The translations under genes were made by a program, and so were the position numbers. Below, piece after piece: positions 7,740 through 16,432 of a DNA stretch of 19,396 nucleotides; position 1 is the first letter of the stretch, and every line of letters begins with the position of its first letter. The DNA comes from Desulfurococcales archaeon (lineage in GTDB: Archaea; Thermoproteota; Thermoprotei_A; Sulfolobales; NBVN01), in contig JAGGUC010000154.1 in NCBI GenBank assembly GCA_021158735.1, positions 1 through 19,396 on the forward strand, given 5' to 3'. The notes beneath the pieces were generated by a model. It worked only from the letters and a program-made list of their open reading frames with translations, did no database searches and was not told the origin of the DNA.

Positions 7740-8468
7740 GTGGCTGCTGACGACATAGTGATCAAGCTCGTGGACGTCAAGAAGGTATATAGAGCTAGCT
7801 CCGTAACTACTTGGGCCCTCAGGGGTGTGAACCTCGAGGTCAGGAAGGGAGACTACGTAGCTATAATGGGGCCCTCAGGCTCAGGTAAGACAACCCTACT
7901 AAACATAATAGGTCTACTGGACAGACCGACATCAGGTAAGGTAATCATTGATGGTCGTGACATATCTAGGTTAAGCAGCAGGGAAGTATCGAGGCTGAGG
8001 AACTACAAGATCGGGTTTGTATTCCAGATGTTCAACCTAGTCAATAGGTTGACAGTTCTCGAAAACATCGAGCTCCCCCTCGTACCTAGGGGCGTGCCGA
8101 GACCCCTCAGGGTAAAGCTAGTTAAGGAGGCCCTCCTTAAGGTTGGAGGAGAGCTCTCATGGCTACTTAAGAGGCCTAACCAGCTGAGTGGTGGGCAGCA
8201 GCAGAGGGTAGCCATAGCTAGAGCCATCGTAACCAACCCAGCAATACTTCTGGCTGACGAACCTACTGGAAACCTGGACAGGAAGTCGGCTAAGCAGGTG
8301 GTTCAGACATTCATGAAGCTGAATGAGTCGGGGCAGACAATAATAGTTGTGACGCATGACCCGGAGGTAGCTAATTGCTGCAGGAAAATACTCCTCATAA
8401 GGGACGGCAAGATCATAGGCGATGTTGAGCCCAACACAGATAGGTGCATAATAAACACAGCAGATTAG
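7740..8468 (+). CDS. ABC transporter ATPase of the LolD/MacB type
   Basis: A 242-residue nucleotide-binding subunit with every canonical motif: Walker A GPSGSGKTT (44-52), Q-loop Q96 in FQMFNLV, signature LSGGQQQR (149-156), Walker B ILLADEP (169-175) with catalytic E174, D-loop NLD and H-loop H206. The Q-loop context and GNLDRKSAK are typical of the COG1136 family that drives FtsX/MacB permeases, so it should pair with the permease at 2751-3974 (inference). The GTG start has GGTGGTGA four to eight bases upstream. The cysteine-containing tail (ANCCRK, DRC) is unusual but short. It is divergently transcribed from its likely partners rather than in the same operon, and converges on rpiA with a 47-base gap. 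Confidence 0.93.
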   Translation: MAADDIVIKLVDVKKVYRASSVTTWALRGVNLEVRKGDYVAIMGPSGSGKTTLLNIIGLLDRPTSGKVIIDGRDISRLSSREVSRLRNYKIGFVFQMFNLVNRLTVLENIELPLVPRGVPRPLRVKLVKEALLKVGGELSWLLKRPNQLSGGQQQRVAIARAIVTNPAILLADEPTGNLDRKSAKQVVQTFMKLNESGQTIIVVTHDPEVANCCRKILLIRDGKIIGDVEPNTDRCIINTAD

Positions 8469-8515
8469 AAGGCACCCAGCAGGACAGTTCCAGCCACACA
8501 TGAGGTTTACTGACT

Positions 8516-9229
8516 TCACCTTCCGCGCTTCAGCACCTTAGCCCTTTCCCCGTACCCGACTACCACGAAATCTGCTAGACCGATGAAGAGGCCTGTCTCA
8601 ATAACTCCTGGCAGGGAGGTCAACTCCCTTTCCAGCTCCAGCGGGTCGAACTTTTTCTGAGGGTATATGTCGACTATTACACCACCTACGTCAGAAATAA
8701 TGGGTCCGTACTTCCCCTTAGTGGCATACCTGATCTTAGGTTTATAACCCCGCTTGCTCAAGTACCTACACACTAGGTTAAGTGCCTGCTGCTGAACATC
8801 CAGTGGCACTGGGTGCTTCTCACCCAGGTAATCCACCAGCTTCGTGTAGTCGACGATAAAGACCCTCCTATCAGAGTAGTAAGTCATTATCTTCTCTAAC
8901 GTTAGTGCTGCGCCACCACCCTTTATCATGTTTAATCCCTTGTCAACCTCATCAGCACCATCAACATACACGTCGAGCTTCTCAATACTTACTGGGTACA
9001 GAACCTTAAAGCCCAGGTCCCCCAACTTAAGCGCCGTATCTATTGATGAGGCAGCAAATACCCTGTCCCTCCACTCACTCATCGACTCACCCAGTAAGCT
9101 AATAAAGACCTCAACAGTTGAGCCAGTTCCCACACCAATTACTTCAGCATCAACTATGAACTCCATAGCCTTCTTAGCGGCACTTAACTTAGCCCTCCTT
9201 AAATTACTGACTGAATCCACCTCAAACAC
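8516..9229 (-). CDS. rpiA: Ribose-5-phosphate isomerase A
   Basis: A 237-residue cytosolic enzyme interconverting ribose 5-phosphate and ribulose 5-phosphate, supplying ribose for nucleotide synthesis; in archaea lacking an oxidative pentose-phosphate route it works with ribulose-monophosphate or transketolase chemistry. Diagnostic motifs: phosphate loop GVGTGST (32-38), catalytic DGADE (D90, D93, E94), KGGGAALTLEK with K103 and E112, and DYTKLVDYLGEKHPVPLDV. Length is normal for the family. GTG at 9229 is given as start. GTG at 9220, three codons in, has an ideally spaced GGGGTG six bases upstream and may be the true start (234 residues). It is monocistronic on the minus strand, 72 bases downstream of the transglutaminase gene. 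Confidence 0.96.
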   Translation of the reverse strand: MFEVDSVSNLRRAKLSAAKKAMEFIVDAEVIGVGTGSTVEVFISLLGESMSEWRDRVFAASSIDTALKLGDLGFKVLYPVSIEKLDVYVDGADEVDKGLNMIKGGGAALTLEKIMTYYSDRRVFIVDYTKLVDYLGEKHPVPLDVQQQALNLVCRYLSKRGYKPKIRYATKGKYGPIISDVGGVIVDIYPQKKFDPLELERELTSLPGVIETGLFIGLADFVVVGYGERAKVLKRGR

Positions 9230-9301
9230 CCCGCCTAAACCAGCCCAGCAGAATTTTCCGTGGAAATTAAAATGAGTTTAGGTGTGATGGCTTGAAGCCG
9301 T

Positions 9302-11101
9302 TCAGCACAGGCGACTTCCCGAGGGTTCGGATGGTGAGGAACTGGACAGAGACAGTGTGTAGATTCTATCAAGCCGTAGTGTTAGGGCAGACACAGGCTT
9401 TTTATTAACCCATATGATCACATCGTAAATTCCGGCAGGAACTGCACTGCTTAAGCCACTTATTCTGAACTCAAGCAGTACACTACCGTTGCGGACCACC
9501 CAATCACTAGCCCTAATCAGAGCTATGTTGGCGTACTCCACACCCTCAGGCACTACACCAGCTACCGGGGTCTCATCGCCATGCTTATACACAAGAACGT
9601 CAAGGCTCTTGACCATTGATACGCCTGAGACCTCCAGTCTTAGCGAGTCATTAAGTACTGAAACCCTTGACTCAGGAACTGAGTAGTTAACAGCGATGAA
9701 CCGCAGTACACCACCGCTTATTGCAGTCCAGAAATACCCCCCACTAACTAAGGTGCTGTTGTAGTACTTCCTCGCCAGCCCATCGAAGTAGTTAGCGAGC
9801 ATTTCAACCCACCACCTGCGGAAAACAGGTGAGTAGAGTACCGTAACAGGATACCTGGCACTCCCACCGTAGCCGACAAGCTCGGGAGTATATAGCCTTA
9901 ATTCAGACCCAATAGCATACAATAGTGACTTTAACCTCGGGTCCAGAATTAGATTAGGGTGCTTACGCATGAATTCCTTCACAGCCTCATAAAATACTTC
10001 ATCATCCAGTGCATCACTGGGGTACGTATCCGTAGCGTTCAGTTCAACATCATTCAGTACCTCAAGCTGGACCTCACCACCAGCAACCCAGTACTTGATC
10101 AAACTAACCGAACCCTTACTTCCTAAGAGTACGTAGTCAATGTAATCACCTACCTCAATAGGCGGGAGAACCTGATCAAGCAGGAACATCGAGCCATTGA
10201 TCGTGACTGCAGGCGCTGCATGATTAATGTTATTCAATAACACAATATACACAGGCTCTACACCAGCAGAAATAAGTGCTGTAGTAATTAGAGCAGAGTA
10301 ATCCATGCAAATTCCCTTACGGATCTTCAGCGTCATGAGGGGATCGTAAAGACTGTACTCACCTTTCCTTAGTTTTTCCTTATCATAGACTATGTTCTCG
10401 TCAACCCACTTAAGAACCAGCCATGAAGCATCAGCGACTTCGTAAACTCCTGAAACTCCGTAAACCGCCTCCCTTACTGCCTCAATAGACGAGTGATTTA
10501 TATAACACACAAGCTTAAACTCCCCGCATGCGGTCGCCGCACTACACACTGGTGTTGGTTTCCCCACTACTGAGGACCCTGTAATCGATATATCTGACCT
10601 TGTGACAACAGCTACAGTACTGAGAACTTCTCGCCCGTTAGACCATACGATAACCTCATAAGTACCGGGCTCCAGGACTTTCAGGATGTCCGAGGTGTCG
10701 GCCACTAACTTCATGTAGGTCTTATTTAGAAGTACCTCCTCAGCTACTACATCCTCACTACCCTTAGCCATGGGTGTGAAGCTATACGGCCAGAGTATGG
10801 CTGTCGGTAATGTATCACCCGGTTTAAAGAAGCCTACTTGATCTACGTAGCCCGCAGTCTCAATAATAAGCCTTCCATTACTAACACTTATGTTAACTAA
10901 TGGTTTAGCATTAGTTGCTGGCGCCGTCCTATTTAAACTACACTCCGACGGAGAAGTACTGACTGCTCCAGCACGATAAATGCTGGGCTTCTGCGAAGAT
11001 ATCTTAGCTGACCTCTCCATATGTGATGGACATTCAGCAATGATAGCAGTAACTACAACAGCCAGAAGGAGTAGTGCAGTTACTACAACAGTAAGCCTCA
11101 A
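9302..11101 (-). CDS. Secreted transglutaminase-like protein flanked by duplicated beta domains
   Basis: A 599-residue exported protein. The first 22 residues are strongly hydrophobic (signal peptide or anchor). Residues about 220-312 form a transglutaminase-like cysteine-protease core: ASWLVLKWVDENIVYD, then RKGICMDYSALITTAL with nucleophile C265, NHAAPAV with H294 and FLLDQVLPP with D309, giving a complete Cys-His-Asp triad. It may cleave or crosslink peptides, or act on surface glycoproteins, outside the cell. A domain at about 66-168 (GTYEVIVWSNGREVLSTVAV) resembles one at about 490-585 (GIYDVIIWVNKKPVSALTL), an apparent internal duplication around the core. The TTG start is immediately preceded by an in-frame TAG and has GGTAGG upstream; the next in-frame ATG would lose the signal sequence. 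No C-terminal anchor is seen. Confidence 0.85.
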   Translation of the reverse strand: MRLTVVVTALLLLAVVVTAIIAECPSHMERSAKISSQKPSIYRAGAVSTSPSECSLNRTAPATNAKPLVNISVSNGRLIIETAGYVDQVGFFKPGDTLPTAILWPYSFTPMAKGSEDVVAEEVLLNKTYMKLVADTSDILKVLEPGTYEVIVWSNGREVLSTVAVVTRSDISITGSSVVGKPTPVCSAATACGEFKLVCYINHSSIEAVREAVYGVSGVYEVADASWLVLKWVDENIVYDKEKLRKGEYSLYDPLMTLKIRKGICMDYSALITTALISAGVEPVYIVLLNNINHAAPAVTINGSMFLLDQVLPPIEVGDYIDYVLLGSKGSVSLIKYWVAGGEVQLEVLNDVELNATDTYPSDALDDEVFYEAVKEFMRKHPNLILDPRLKSLLYAIGSELRLYTPELVGYGGSARYPVTVLYSPVFRRWWVEMLANYFDGLARKYYNSTLVSGGYFWTAISGGVLRFIAVNYSVPESRVSVLNDSLRLEVSGVSMVKSLDVLVYKHGDETPVAGVVPEGVEYANIALIRASDWVVRNGSVLLEFRISGLSSAVPAGIYDVIIWVNKKPVSALTLRLDRIYTLSLSSSSPSEPSGSRLC

Positions 11102-11261
11102 CTACCTACCCACATAACATTCTTTTAACGGATAATGAAGTTTGCCACAAATGAAAATATGAAGCTACTGACCGTGATGACCAGCCGAGGTGAAGGAGCT
11201 CCCACCTGTTTTATGAGAACTAGTTAAAAAATAAATAACTTAGATTAAACCTCGACCCATG
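11102..11261 (-). promoter_or_regulatory. Intergenic region: tldE terminator candidate and transglutaminase promoter
   Basis: On the minus strand TTATTTATTTTTTAAC (about 11225-11240) lies 22-37 bases after the tldE stop and is a T-rich terminator candidate. Nearer the TTG at 11101, CGTTAAAAG (about 11122-11130) is a possible TATA box, and GGGTAGG is the Shine-Dalgarno region. AGGTG and CACCT around 11188-11206 form a weak 5-bp stem. No small gene seen. Confidence 0.4.
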
Positions 11262-12596
11262 CTAAACTGTAGGCTTCGTTATGTTTACGTTCCTCACTAG
11301 TACGTAGGGTACCTTAGATGGTGTGCCTACCTCCCACCACCGTATGTCATACACGCTCTTGCTCAGTCCTACTACATTCTTTAGTAAGTTAGTTAATGTA
11401 TCAGCTATCCTAAGCCTCCTCACCACACCCACTACCTCACCGTTACTGACCCGGTAGACCGCGTCACGTGTTACTGTCGAGAAGATCCCCTCAACGTAGT
11501 TCTGGAGCCTGGTGTACCAGTTATTGTTTATGAGGAGGCCGTCCTTAATATCCCTAATCATCTCCTCTTCACTGAAGTCCCCTGCAGGTATGACTACATT
11601 CCATGGATGCGGCATTATCAAGCCTGCATTACCTGTTGACTCAGTCTTCATTACAGCAGCAGTTTTTGAGTTATGAAGCAGGTTTTCGAACCTCCCCTCT
11701 TTAATTATCGGCTTCGTCGAGGTCGCGACACCCTCATCATCGAAGCCTGTTGACCCCGGCAGCGACTTTTGAAGTGGGTCATCAATGAGTGAGAACCTCT
11801 CCGACGCCACTACATCACCTCGCTCGAACTTCATGAACATAGAGAACCCTGCCAGCACAGCAAAAGCCGATGCCGCACTAGCCACGAGCTCTATTAAATT
11901 CCCCACAACCAGAGGAGAAAGCACTACGTCATACCTCCTCGGCGGAACGTCAACCACATTAGTCACCAGTCTGGCATAGTACGCCGCCCTTCTCCCGACT
12001 TCCTTCAGGGCACCCATGTCGAGTATTCTGGAGCCGTACGCCCAGTGACCAGTGCTATCCTTATAGAAGGCCCTCAAGTACACCTCAATAGACGTGCCCT
12101 CCTCATAGAACTCAGCCCCGGTACTAGTGGCTAGGGCCTTCCTCTCAACATCAAGCGTGAGAGTTCCCGCAGCTTTTTCAGCTCCCTCACCATGTGCTGC
12201 CGAGACCACCTCAGCAATTAGTTCAGGGCTCCTGTACATGCTGTCAATTATCTTAGGGTCCACCAGACCCTCTAAAGGCCTGCCGGAGGGTTCAGGTAGT
12301 GGTGCATACATTTCTGACTCGCTGACGGACTTGATGTAGTCTCCGATCCTGCTGTAGACACGTTCCACATCTTCTTTTCCTTTTACTGGGGCCTCAACAA
12401 GCACTATTTTCCTATCCTTAGTTAGGTAGAGCTCAAGGTTAACCGCCCTCCAACTCTGGGCTACGGTCAGCTGACTGTTAGCGACCTTCACCATAGACTT
12501 CTCATTACTAACTACCTTAGCAACTACGTCATCGAATCCTAAGCCAACACCTCTCTCAACAGACTGCTTAGCCAGTTCAAGCACGAACTCCTTCAT
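11262..12596 (-). CDS. tldE: TldE/PmbA-type subunit of the TldD/TldE metalloprotease
   Basis: A 444-residue cytosolic protein of the PmbA/TldD (U62) family. It lacks the HExxxH zinc motif carried by its partner, as expected for the non-catalytic TldE subunit. Family signatures include the N-terminal segment where residues alternate around VKVANSQLTVAQSW, GTLTLDVERKALATSTGAEFYEEGTS in the middle, and the C-terminal GFDDEGVATSTKPIIKEGRFENLLHNSKTA block, given here in parts. TldD/TldE heterodimers degrade unfolded peptides and, in bacteria, trim leader peptides of ribosomal peptide products; the archaeal substrate is unknown. The ATG overlaps the tldD stop (ATGA), with a GGGGGTGG Shine-Dalgarno sequence upstream, so it is translationally coupled as the second gene of the pair. 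Confidence 0.9.
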   Translation of the reverse strand: MKEFVLELAKQSVERGVGLGFDDVVAKVVSNEKSMVKVANSQLTVAQSWRAVNLELYLTKDRKIVLVEAPVKGKEDVERVYSRIGDYIKSVSESEMYAPLPEPSGRPLEGLVDPKIIDSMYRSPELIAEVVSAAHGEGAEKAAGTLTLDVERKALATSTGAEFYEEGTSIEVYLRAFYKDSTGHWAYGSRILDMGALKEVGRRAAYYARLVTNVVDVPPRRYDVVLSPLVVGNLIELVASAASAFAVLAGFSMFMKFERGDVVASERFSLIDDPLQKSLPGSTGFDDEGVATSTKPIIKEGRFENLLHNSKTAAVMKTESTGNAGLIMPHPWNVVIPAGDFSEEEMIRDIKDGLLINNNWYTRLQNYVEGIFSTVTRDAVYRVSNGEVVGVVRRLRIADTLTNLLKNVVGLSKSVYDIRWWEVGTPSKVPYVLVRNVNITKPTV

Positions 12597-14032
12597 TTTG
12601 GTGCCACCCCCACAAGCATTCTACTCAACCTAACATCGGGCCCGCCAGCCCACACAGGCACACCCTGAGCCGGCTCACCCTTACCGCATGTAGCCGCATA
12701 GAACCTGAGTTCCTTCCCCTTAGCTGCTATTGAGCTGTAGAAGGACTTAGTAGTGAACTCTAGAGCCGGGTACAGTACTGGCTCAGCGAGCTCACCCCTA
12801 CGTATCATGTATGACTCAAGACCTACGTATCTCTGACCCCATCTAATGTCGTCTATGTTCCACTCCATGTAGCTCTTAACGTAGATCCCCAGTTCCACGT
12901 CCTCAATGAGTTCCTCGAAGGTCCTGTCACCTGGCTCTAAGTATGTATTAGCCATCCTGACTAAGGGCTCGCTGGCGAAGTCCATAGCTCTGGCTGCTGC
13001 GTTACTGTTGGTGCCGAAGACTGCTGCGGACCATCTGTTGTGTAGGGGCTCGTTGATTATTCCCTTATAGTAGATGTACCTCGGCCTAGCAGGCACTCCC
13101 TCATCATCGTAGAGGTAGAACCCGTAGCTACCGGGTATTGTCGGGTCATCAATTACTGTAGCGTTTTGATTCCCTATCCTCCCCCTCCCTATCATCTCAG
13201 GCTTAACGTAGCTCTCCCCTGCCTGAGCCGCCTCCCTTCCCCATATCCTGTCAGCCTCCATAGGGTGTCCCGCACTCTCATGAACTATGAGCCCCACTAC
13301 TTCACTCCCCACTACAACATCTACGGGCTCCCTAGGAGGCTCAACACCCTTCAGGAGGACGGGCTCTATATTCCTGGCTTCCTCTTCTAGGTAGTCCCTA
13401 ATTCTCCATGACCTAAATACCTCGTACCCTCCTGACCCTCCAAGTTCAATGAATCTTTGAAGAGTCCCCCTCTGGGGGTGTGCGAGAACCATGTTAGCCC
13501 AGTAGAATACCCGAGGGGTCTTCGACTCTACGTGCGCTCCGTCACTCGACACCAAGGTCTTCTCCTCGACGACCTCGATGTACTCCTCAAATAGTGAGGT
13601 CAGCTTAGCCTCCCTAAGAACCTTAGGGAGCTCGTCCCATACACCAACGAGTACCTTAACCTTATCCTCCAGGTGCACGTCCTCAAAATCCTCCTTAACC
13701 AGTACCTCATACTTAGATCTACCGACCCTTTCCTCCGATAGCGTGTGCACCCACTTAACAAGTGGCTTAGATGAGCGTGCTAGCGAGAGCGCCTTATCAA
13801 CAGCCTTTCTCACACCCTCGCGGGTGAGATCCGTAGTTGATGAAAACACTAGAGCACCACCATAAACTACCCTCACCCCTATTCCCTCCTTACTCATCAT
13901 TCCCGCACCGACAACCGCGCCGTTTCTGACAACTACTTCAGAGCCTTCGTGCCTGTGGTACCTAGCCTCAACGTAGACCGCTCCTTGAGATAAGCCATAA
14001 TCAACAGCGTAGTAGAGCACGTCTTCATACAT
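12593..14032 (-). CDS. tldD: TldD-type zinc metalloprotease subunit
   Basis: A 479-residue catalytic subunit of the TldD/TldE heterodimer. The zinc-binding helix reads HESAGHPMEAD, an HExxxH motif at 251-256, and the third ligand is probably C449 in AATCGKGEPAQGVPVWAGG, matching the conserved TldD C-terminal CGKG element. TIPGSYGFYLYDDEGVPARP is the usual family block. The active-site tunnel admits only unfolded peptides, so it likely acts as a cytosolic peptidase. The ATG at 14032 has AGGTG seven bases upstream and an AT-rich TATA-like stretch (TATAATTTAT on the minus strand) just before it. First gene of the tldD-tldE operon. No precursor-peptide gene is seen beside it. Confidence 0.93.
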   Translation of the reverse strand: MYEDVLYYAVDYGLSQGAVYVEARYHRHEGSEVVVRNGAVVGAGMMSKEGIGVRVVYGGALVFSSTTDLTREGVRKAVDKALSLARSSKPLVKWVHTLSEERVGRSKYEVLVKEDFEDVHLEDKVKVLVGVWDELPKVLREAKLTSLFEEYIEVVEEKTLVSSDGAHVESKTPRVFYWANMVLAHPQRGTLQRFIELGGSGGYEVFRSWRIRDYLEEEARNIEPVLLKGVEPPREPVDVVVGSEVVGLIVHESAGHPMEADRIWGREAAQAGESYVKPEMIGRGRIGNQNATVIDDPTIPGSYGFYLYDDEGVPARPRYIYYKGIINEPLHNRWSAAVFGTNSNAAARAMDFASEPLVRMANTYLEPGDRTFEELIEDVELGIYVKSYMEWNIDDIRWGQRYVGLESYMIRRGELAEPVLYPALEFTTKSFYSSIAAKGKELRFYAATCGKGEPAQGVPVWAGGPDVRLSRMLVGVAPK

Positions 14033-14161
14033 GACCCGGCACCTGGATAAATTATATTCACTACTCTCTAATATCTGAGCAAAACATTTTAAGTTTTAGT
14101 TGAGATGATGAGGGGCTCAGAGCAACGTAACACATTATTTTGAGCTGAACAGGACTTACTA
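14033..14161. promoter_or_regulatory. Divergent promoter region between tldD and the MFS transporter gene
   Basis: 129 bases. Minus strand: TATAATTTAT around 14048-14057 is the tldD TATA candidate. Plus strand: TTTTAAG near 14087-14093 or the TTATTTTG near 14134-14141 could serve the transporter; neither is ideally spaced. AGGA about eight bases before 14162 is the probable Shine-Dalgarno sequence. Confidence 0.35.
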
Positions 14162-15379
14162 GTGGCGGGTGCAGTGAGGTTACCGAAGTACTTCACAGCT
14201 TTCATAGCTCTTTGCTTAGTGTCATTATTTGCTGACATTACTTACGAAGGATGTAGGTCTGTATTGGGGGCCTACTTCGAGGTATTAGGGGCTACTGCAG
14301 TTATTGCTGGTTCAATAAGCGCTGGCGAGTTCCTGAGCTACATTGTAAGGGGTGTCAGCGGGTTTATTGCAGGTACTCTGAGATCCAGTCTAACATACTG
14401 GCTGCTAATATTCGCAGGCTACGCCTTAAACCTCGTAGCCGTCCCACTCTTAGCACTAGCTGGGAACTGGCCACTAGCCCTAGCACTAGTTATGGCTGAG
14501 AGAGTGGGGAAAGGCTTAAGGACTCCGGCCCGGGACGTAGTACTGGCTGAAGTCACTGAGGGAATGGGCAGGGGTAAGGGGTTCGGACTACATGAACTCA
14601 TGGATCAGATAGGTGCTGTATCGGGTCCAGCCATAGTTATGCTGGCCCTCAAGTTCACTAACAACTACTCATTCACCTACGCCATACTTGCTCTTCCCGC
14701 ACTAGCTGCCCTGGCAACACTTACTGTAGCGTACCGCAGCTACCCGAGCGTAAAGGCCGTAGAGCCCGGGCAGCACCGTACTGGAGGACTGGGTCCTTAC
14801 TTTTGGCTTTTTACAGCTTCAGTAGCCCTGCTTTCATTAGGGTACATTCACTGGGGGGTCGCAGCATATCACATGAGGACTTCCTCGATCATACCGGACT
14901 ACATGGTAGCTGTCATGTACTTGGTAGCTATGCTGACTGATGCAACTGTAGCGTACCCTGCAGGCTACCTCTACGACCGCATAGGCCCTAAAACAATACT
15001 TGCCACACCAGTCCTTGCAGCTGTGACAACCCCTGCACTACTGCTCGCTAGGTCGTCTTGGAACTTCATAATTGCTTCCGCTATTTGGGGTGTGGTTATG
15101 GGGATATATGAAACCAACATGAGGGTTGTGGTGGCTGATGTCGTCCCACCCAGCAGGAGGGCGCATGCCTACGGAATCTACGGGCTAGTTTTCGGGGGTT
15201 CATGGACCTTAGGAAACATTGTTATTGGCTACCTCTATACTGTGTCCGTGAATTACGCAGTAGCGTATGTTGCAGTTACTGAGGTAGTGGCCCTAGCAGT
15301 AGTCCTGTTATTTACTCTTAAGTTCAGAGGTCCGGGACCTCTGAACAAATCTCAGAGTACTGACTCAGTCACTAGTTGA
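14162..15379 (+). CDS. Major facilitator superfamily transporter
   Basis: A 405-residue polytopic membrane protein with about 11-12 hydrophobic helices. The first helix pair contains SLFADITYEG, and the loop after helix 4 reads AERVGKGLRTPARDVVLAE, the basic cytoplasmic motif of the family. LYDRIGPKTILATP in the second half is the repeat of that motif in the C-terminal bundle. Such proteins are proton- or solute-coupled permeases; the substrate cannot be read from sequence. The GTG at 14162 is chosen for its upstream AGGA; a second GTG at 14174 is possible. It is monocistronic. Its 3' end overlaps the 3' end of the flavodiiron pseudogene on the opposite strand by 15 bases, so transcripts converge. 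Confidence 0.88.
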   Translation: MAGAVRLPKYFTAFIALCLVSLFADITYEGCRSVLGAYFEVLGATAVIAGSISAGEFLSYIVRGVSGFIAGTLRSSLTYWLLIFAGYALNLVAVPLLALAGNWPLALALVMAERVGKGLRTPARDVVLAEVTEGMGRGKGFGLHELMDQIGAVSGPAIVMLALKFTNNYSFTYAILALPALAALATLTVAYRSYPSVKAVEPGQHRTGGLGPYFWLFTASVALLSLGYIHWGVAAYHMRTSSIIPDYMVAVMYLVAMLTDATVAYPAGYLYDRIGPKTILATPVLAAVTTPALLLARSSWNFIIASAIWGVVMGIYETNMRVVVADVVPPSRRAHAYGIYGLVFGGSWTLGNIVIGYLYTVSVNYAVAYVAVTEVVALAVVLLFTLKFRGPGPLNKSQSTDSVTS

Positions 15380-16264
15380 ACTTAACTCCCGTGCTAACTT
15401 ACTAGCTGCCTCCCTTAGTTTAACCACTTCATTCCTGGATGGGTGGCCCCTGAACTCTACTACATCAACAACTCTGAAGCCTGCTGACGCGCTTACGTCA
15501 GCTAGCTTCTTACCTGCTACACCACCCCACCCATAGGAGGTTACAATGAGTACGGGTTTTTAGAAGCTGTTTTCCGAGCCAGCAACTCTGCGAGGTGCTC
15601 GATGAGTGGGAAGACCCCTGCCTCGTACGTTCCAACACCTATGACCAGTGCTTGAGCGTCCAGTGCATCACCTACTACTTCACTAAGTAGTGAGTGCTGG
15701 GAGTCTGTGAAGGCGTAGGTAATTACTTTGAATCCCCTCTCCGATAGCTCCTCAGTAACTTCCCTCACGGCCTTCTCAACGAATCCGTACATTGAGGCAT
15801 ATACAGCTACTACCTTACCCTTAACACCTTCGGCACGGGCCCACTTCAGGTAGTACTCTATTATCTCCTTAGGGTTACTGCGCCACACTAGGCCGTGGAC
15901 CGGCGCAATCACCTTCATCTCAATACCTGCTTCTCCTAACTTGTTAATTGCTTTGAGAACATGCTCTCTGTAATGCCCTACTACGGTAGCTAAGTACTTG
16001 CGTGCATAGTGTATGTAGGTAGTGCTTAAGCCGCCATCATCAAATACTGTCGAAGGGATCGAGTAGCTGCCGAAGGCATCACTAGAGAACAGTACTCCGA
16101 TGCTGGGTGCGTAGGTCATAATGTTGTCGGGCCAGTGCACCCAAGGCATGTAGAAGAACTTGAGTGACTCACTTCCTACCGGGATCTCGCTGCCGTCAGC
16201 TACAGCTCTAAACTTCGGTGAGATGTGGTAGAATGACTCGATCATCCCCTTAACTATGGGGCAG

Positions 16265-16294
16265 AAACATTAAACTGTAGTGTTTTGAATGTTT
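16265..16294. repeat. Left-end imperfect hairpin of the insertion
   Basis: AAACATT (16265-16271) pairs with AATGTTT (16288-16294). Inside it AAAC (16272-16275) pairs with GTTT (16282-16285) around the loop TGTAGT. It begins 13 bases from the left boundary. Confidence 0.6.
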
Positions 16295-16362
16295 TGAGTT
16301 AAAGTACTTGTAATGTGGTGTCTCATTATTTTCATGGGTATGCGGGTGATGGGAGCTATGCT

Positions 16363-16412
16363 CCGAGCCCGCTGGGCATGATCTGGATGGGGCCTCATGC
16401 TGTTGGGCTCGG
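16363..16412. repeat. Central long hairpin of the insertion
   Basis: CCGAGCCC (16363-16370) pairs perfectly with GGGCTCGG (16405-16412). After a small internal loop, GCATGA (16376-16381) pairs with TCATGC (16395-16400). The stem is GC-rich, unlike the AT-rich ends, and would fold stably as RNA even in a hyperthermophile. It may be a structured RNA carried by the element, or a relic of a longer gene end. Confidence 0.6.
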
Positions 16413-16432
16413 CCACCACCCACGACCCAATG

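Noticed and set aside
7600..7740. The tandem palindrome as a transcription terminator
   Set aside because: It lies between two divergent gene starts, is AT-rich with short arms, and no transcript end is expected there.
11166..11180. C/D-box-like sRNA motif (CTGA-CCG-TGATGA) in the tldE-transglutaminase gap
   Set aside because: The inner D'/C' spacing looks right but no matching outer C and D boxes lie at suitable guide distances.
14105..14146. Possible C/D-box sRNA upstream of the MFS gene (ATGATGA and a later CTGA)
   Set aside because: No D'/C' pair is present between the two boxes and the flanks do not form a terminal stem.
15555..15565. Programmed -1 frameshifting at the A-run (TCT AAA AAC) in the flavodiiron gene
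   Set aside because: The heptamer T AAA AAC is not a canonical X XXY YYZ slippery site, no downstream structure was evident, and the gene is already interrupted upstream.
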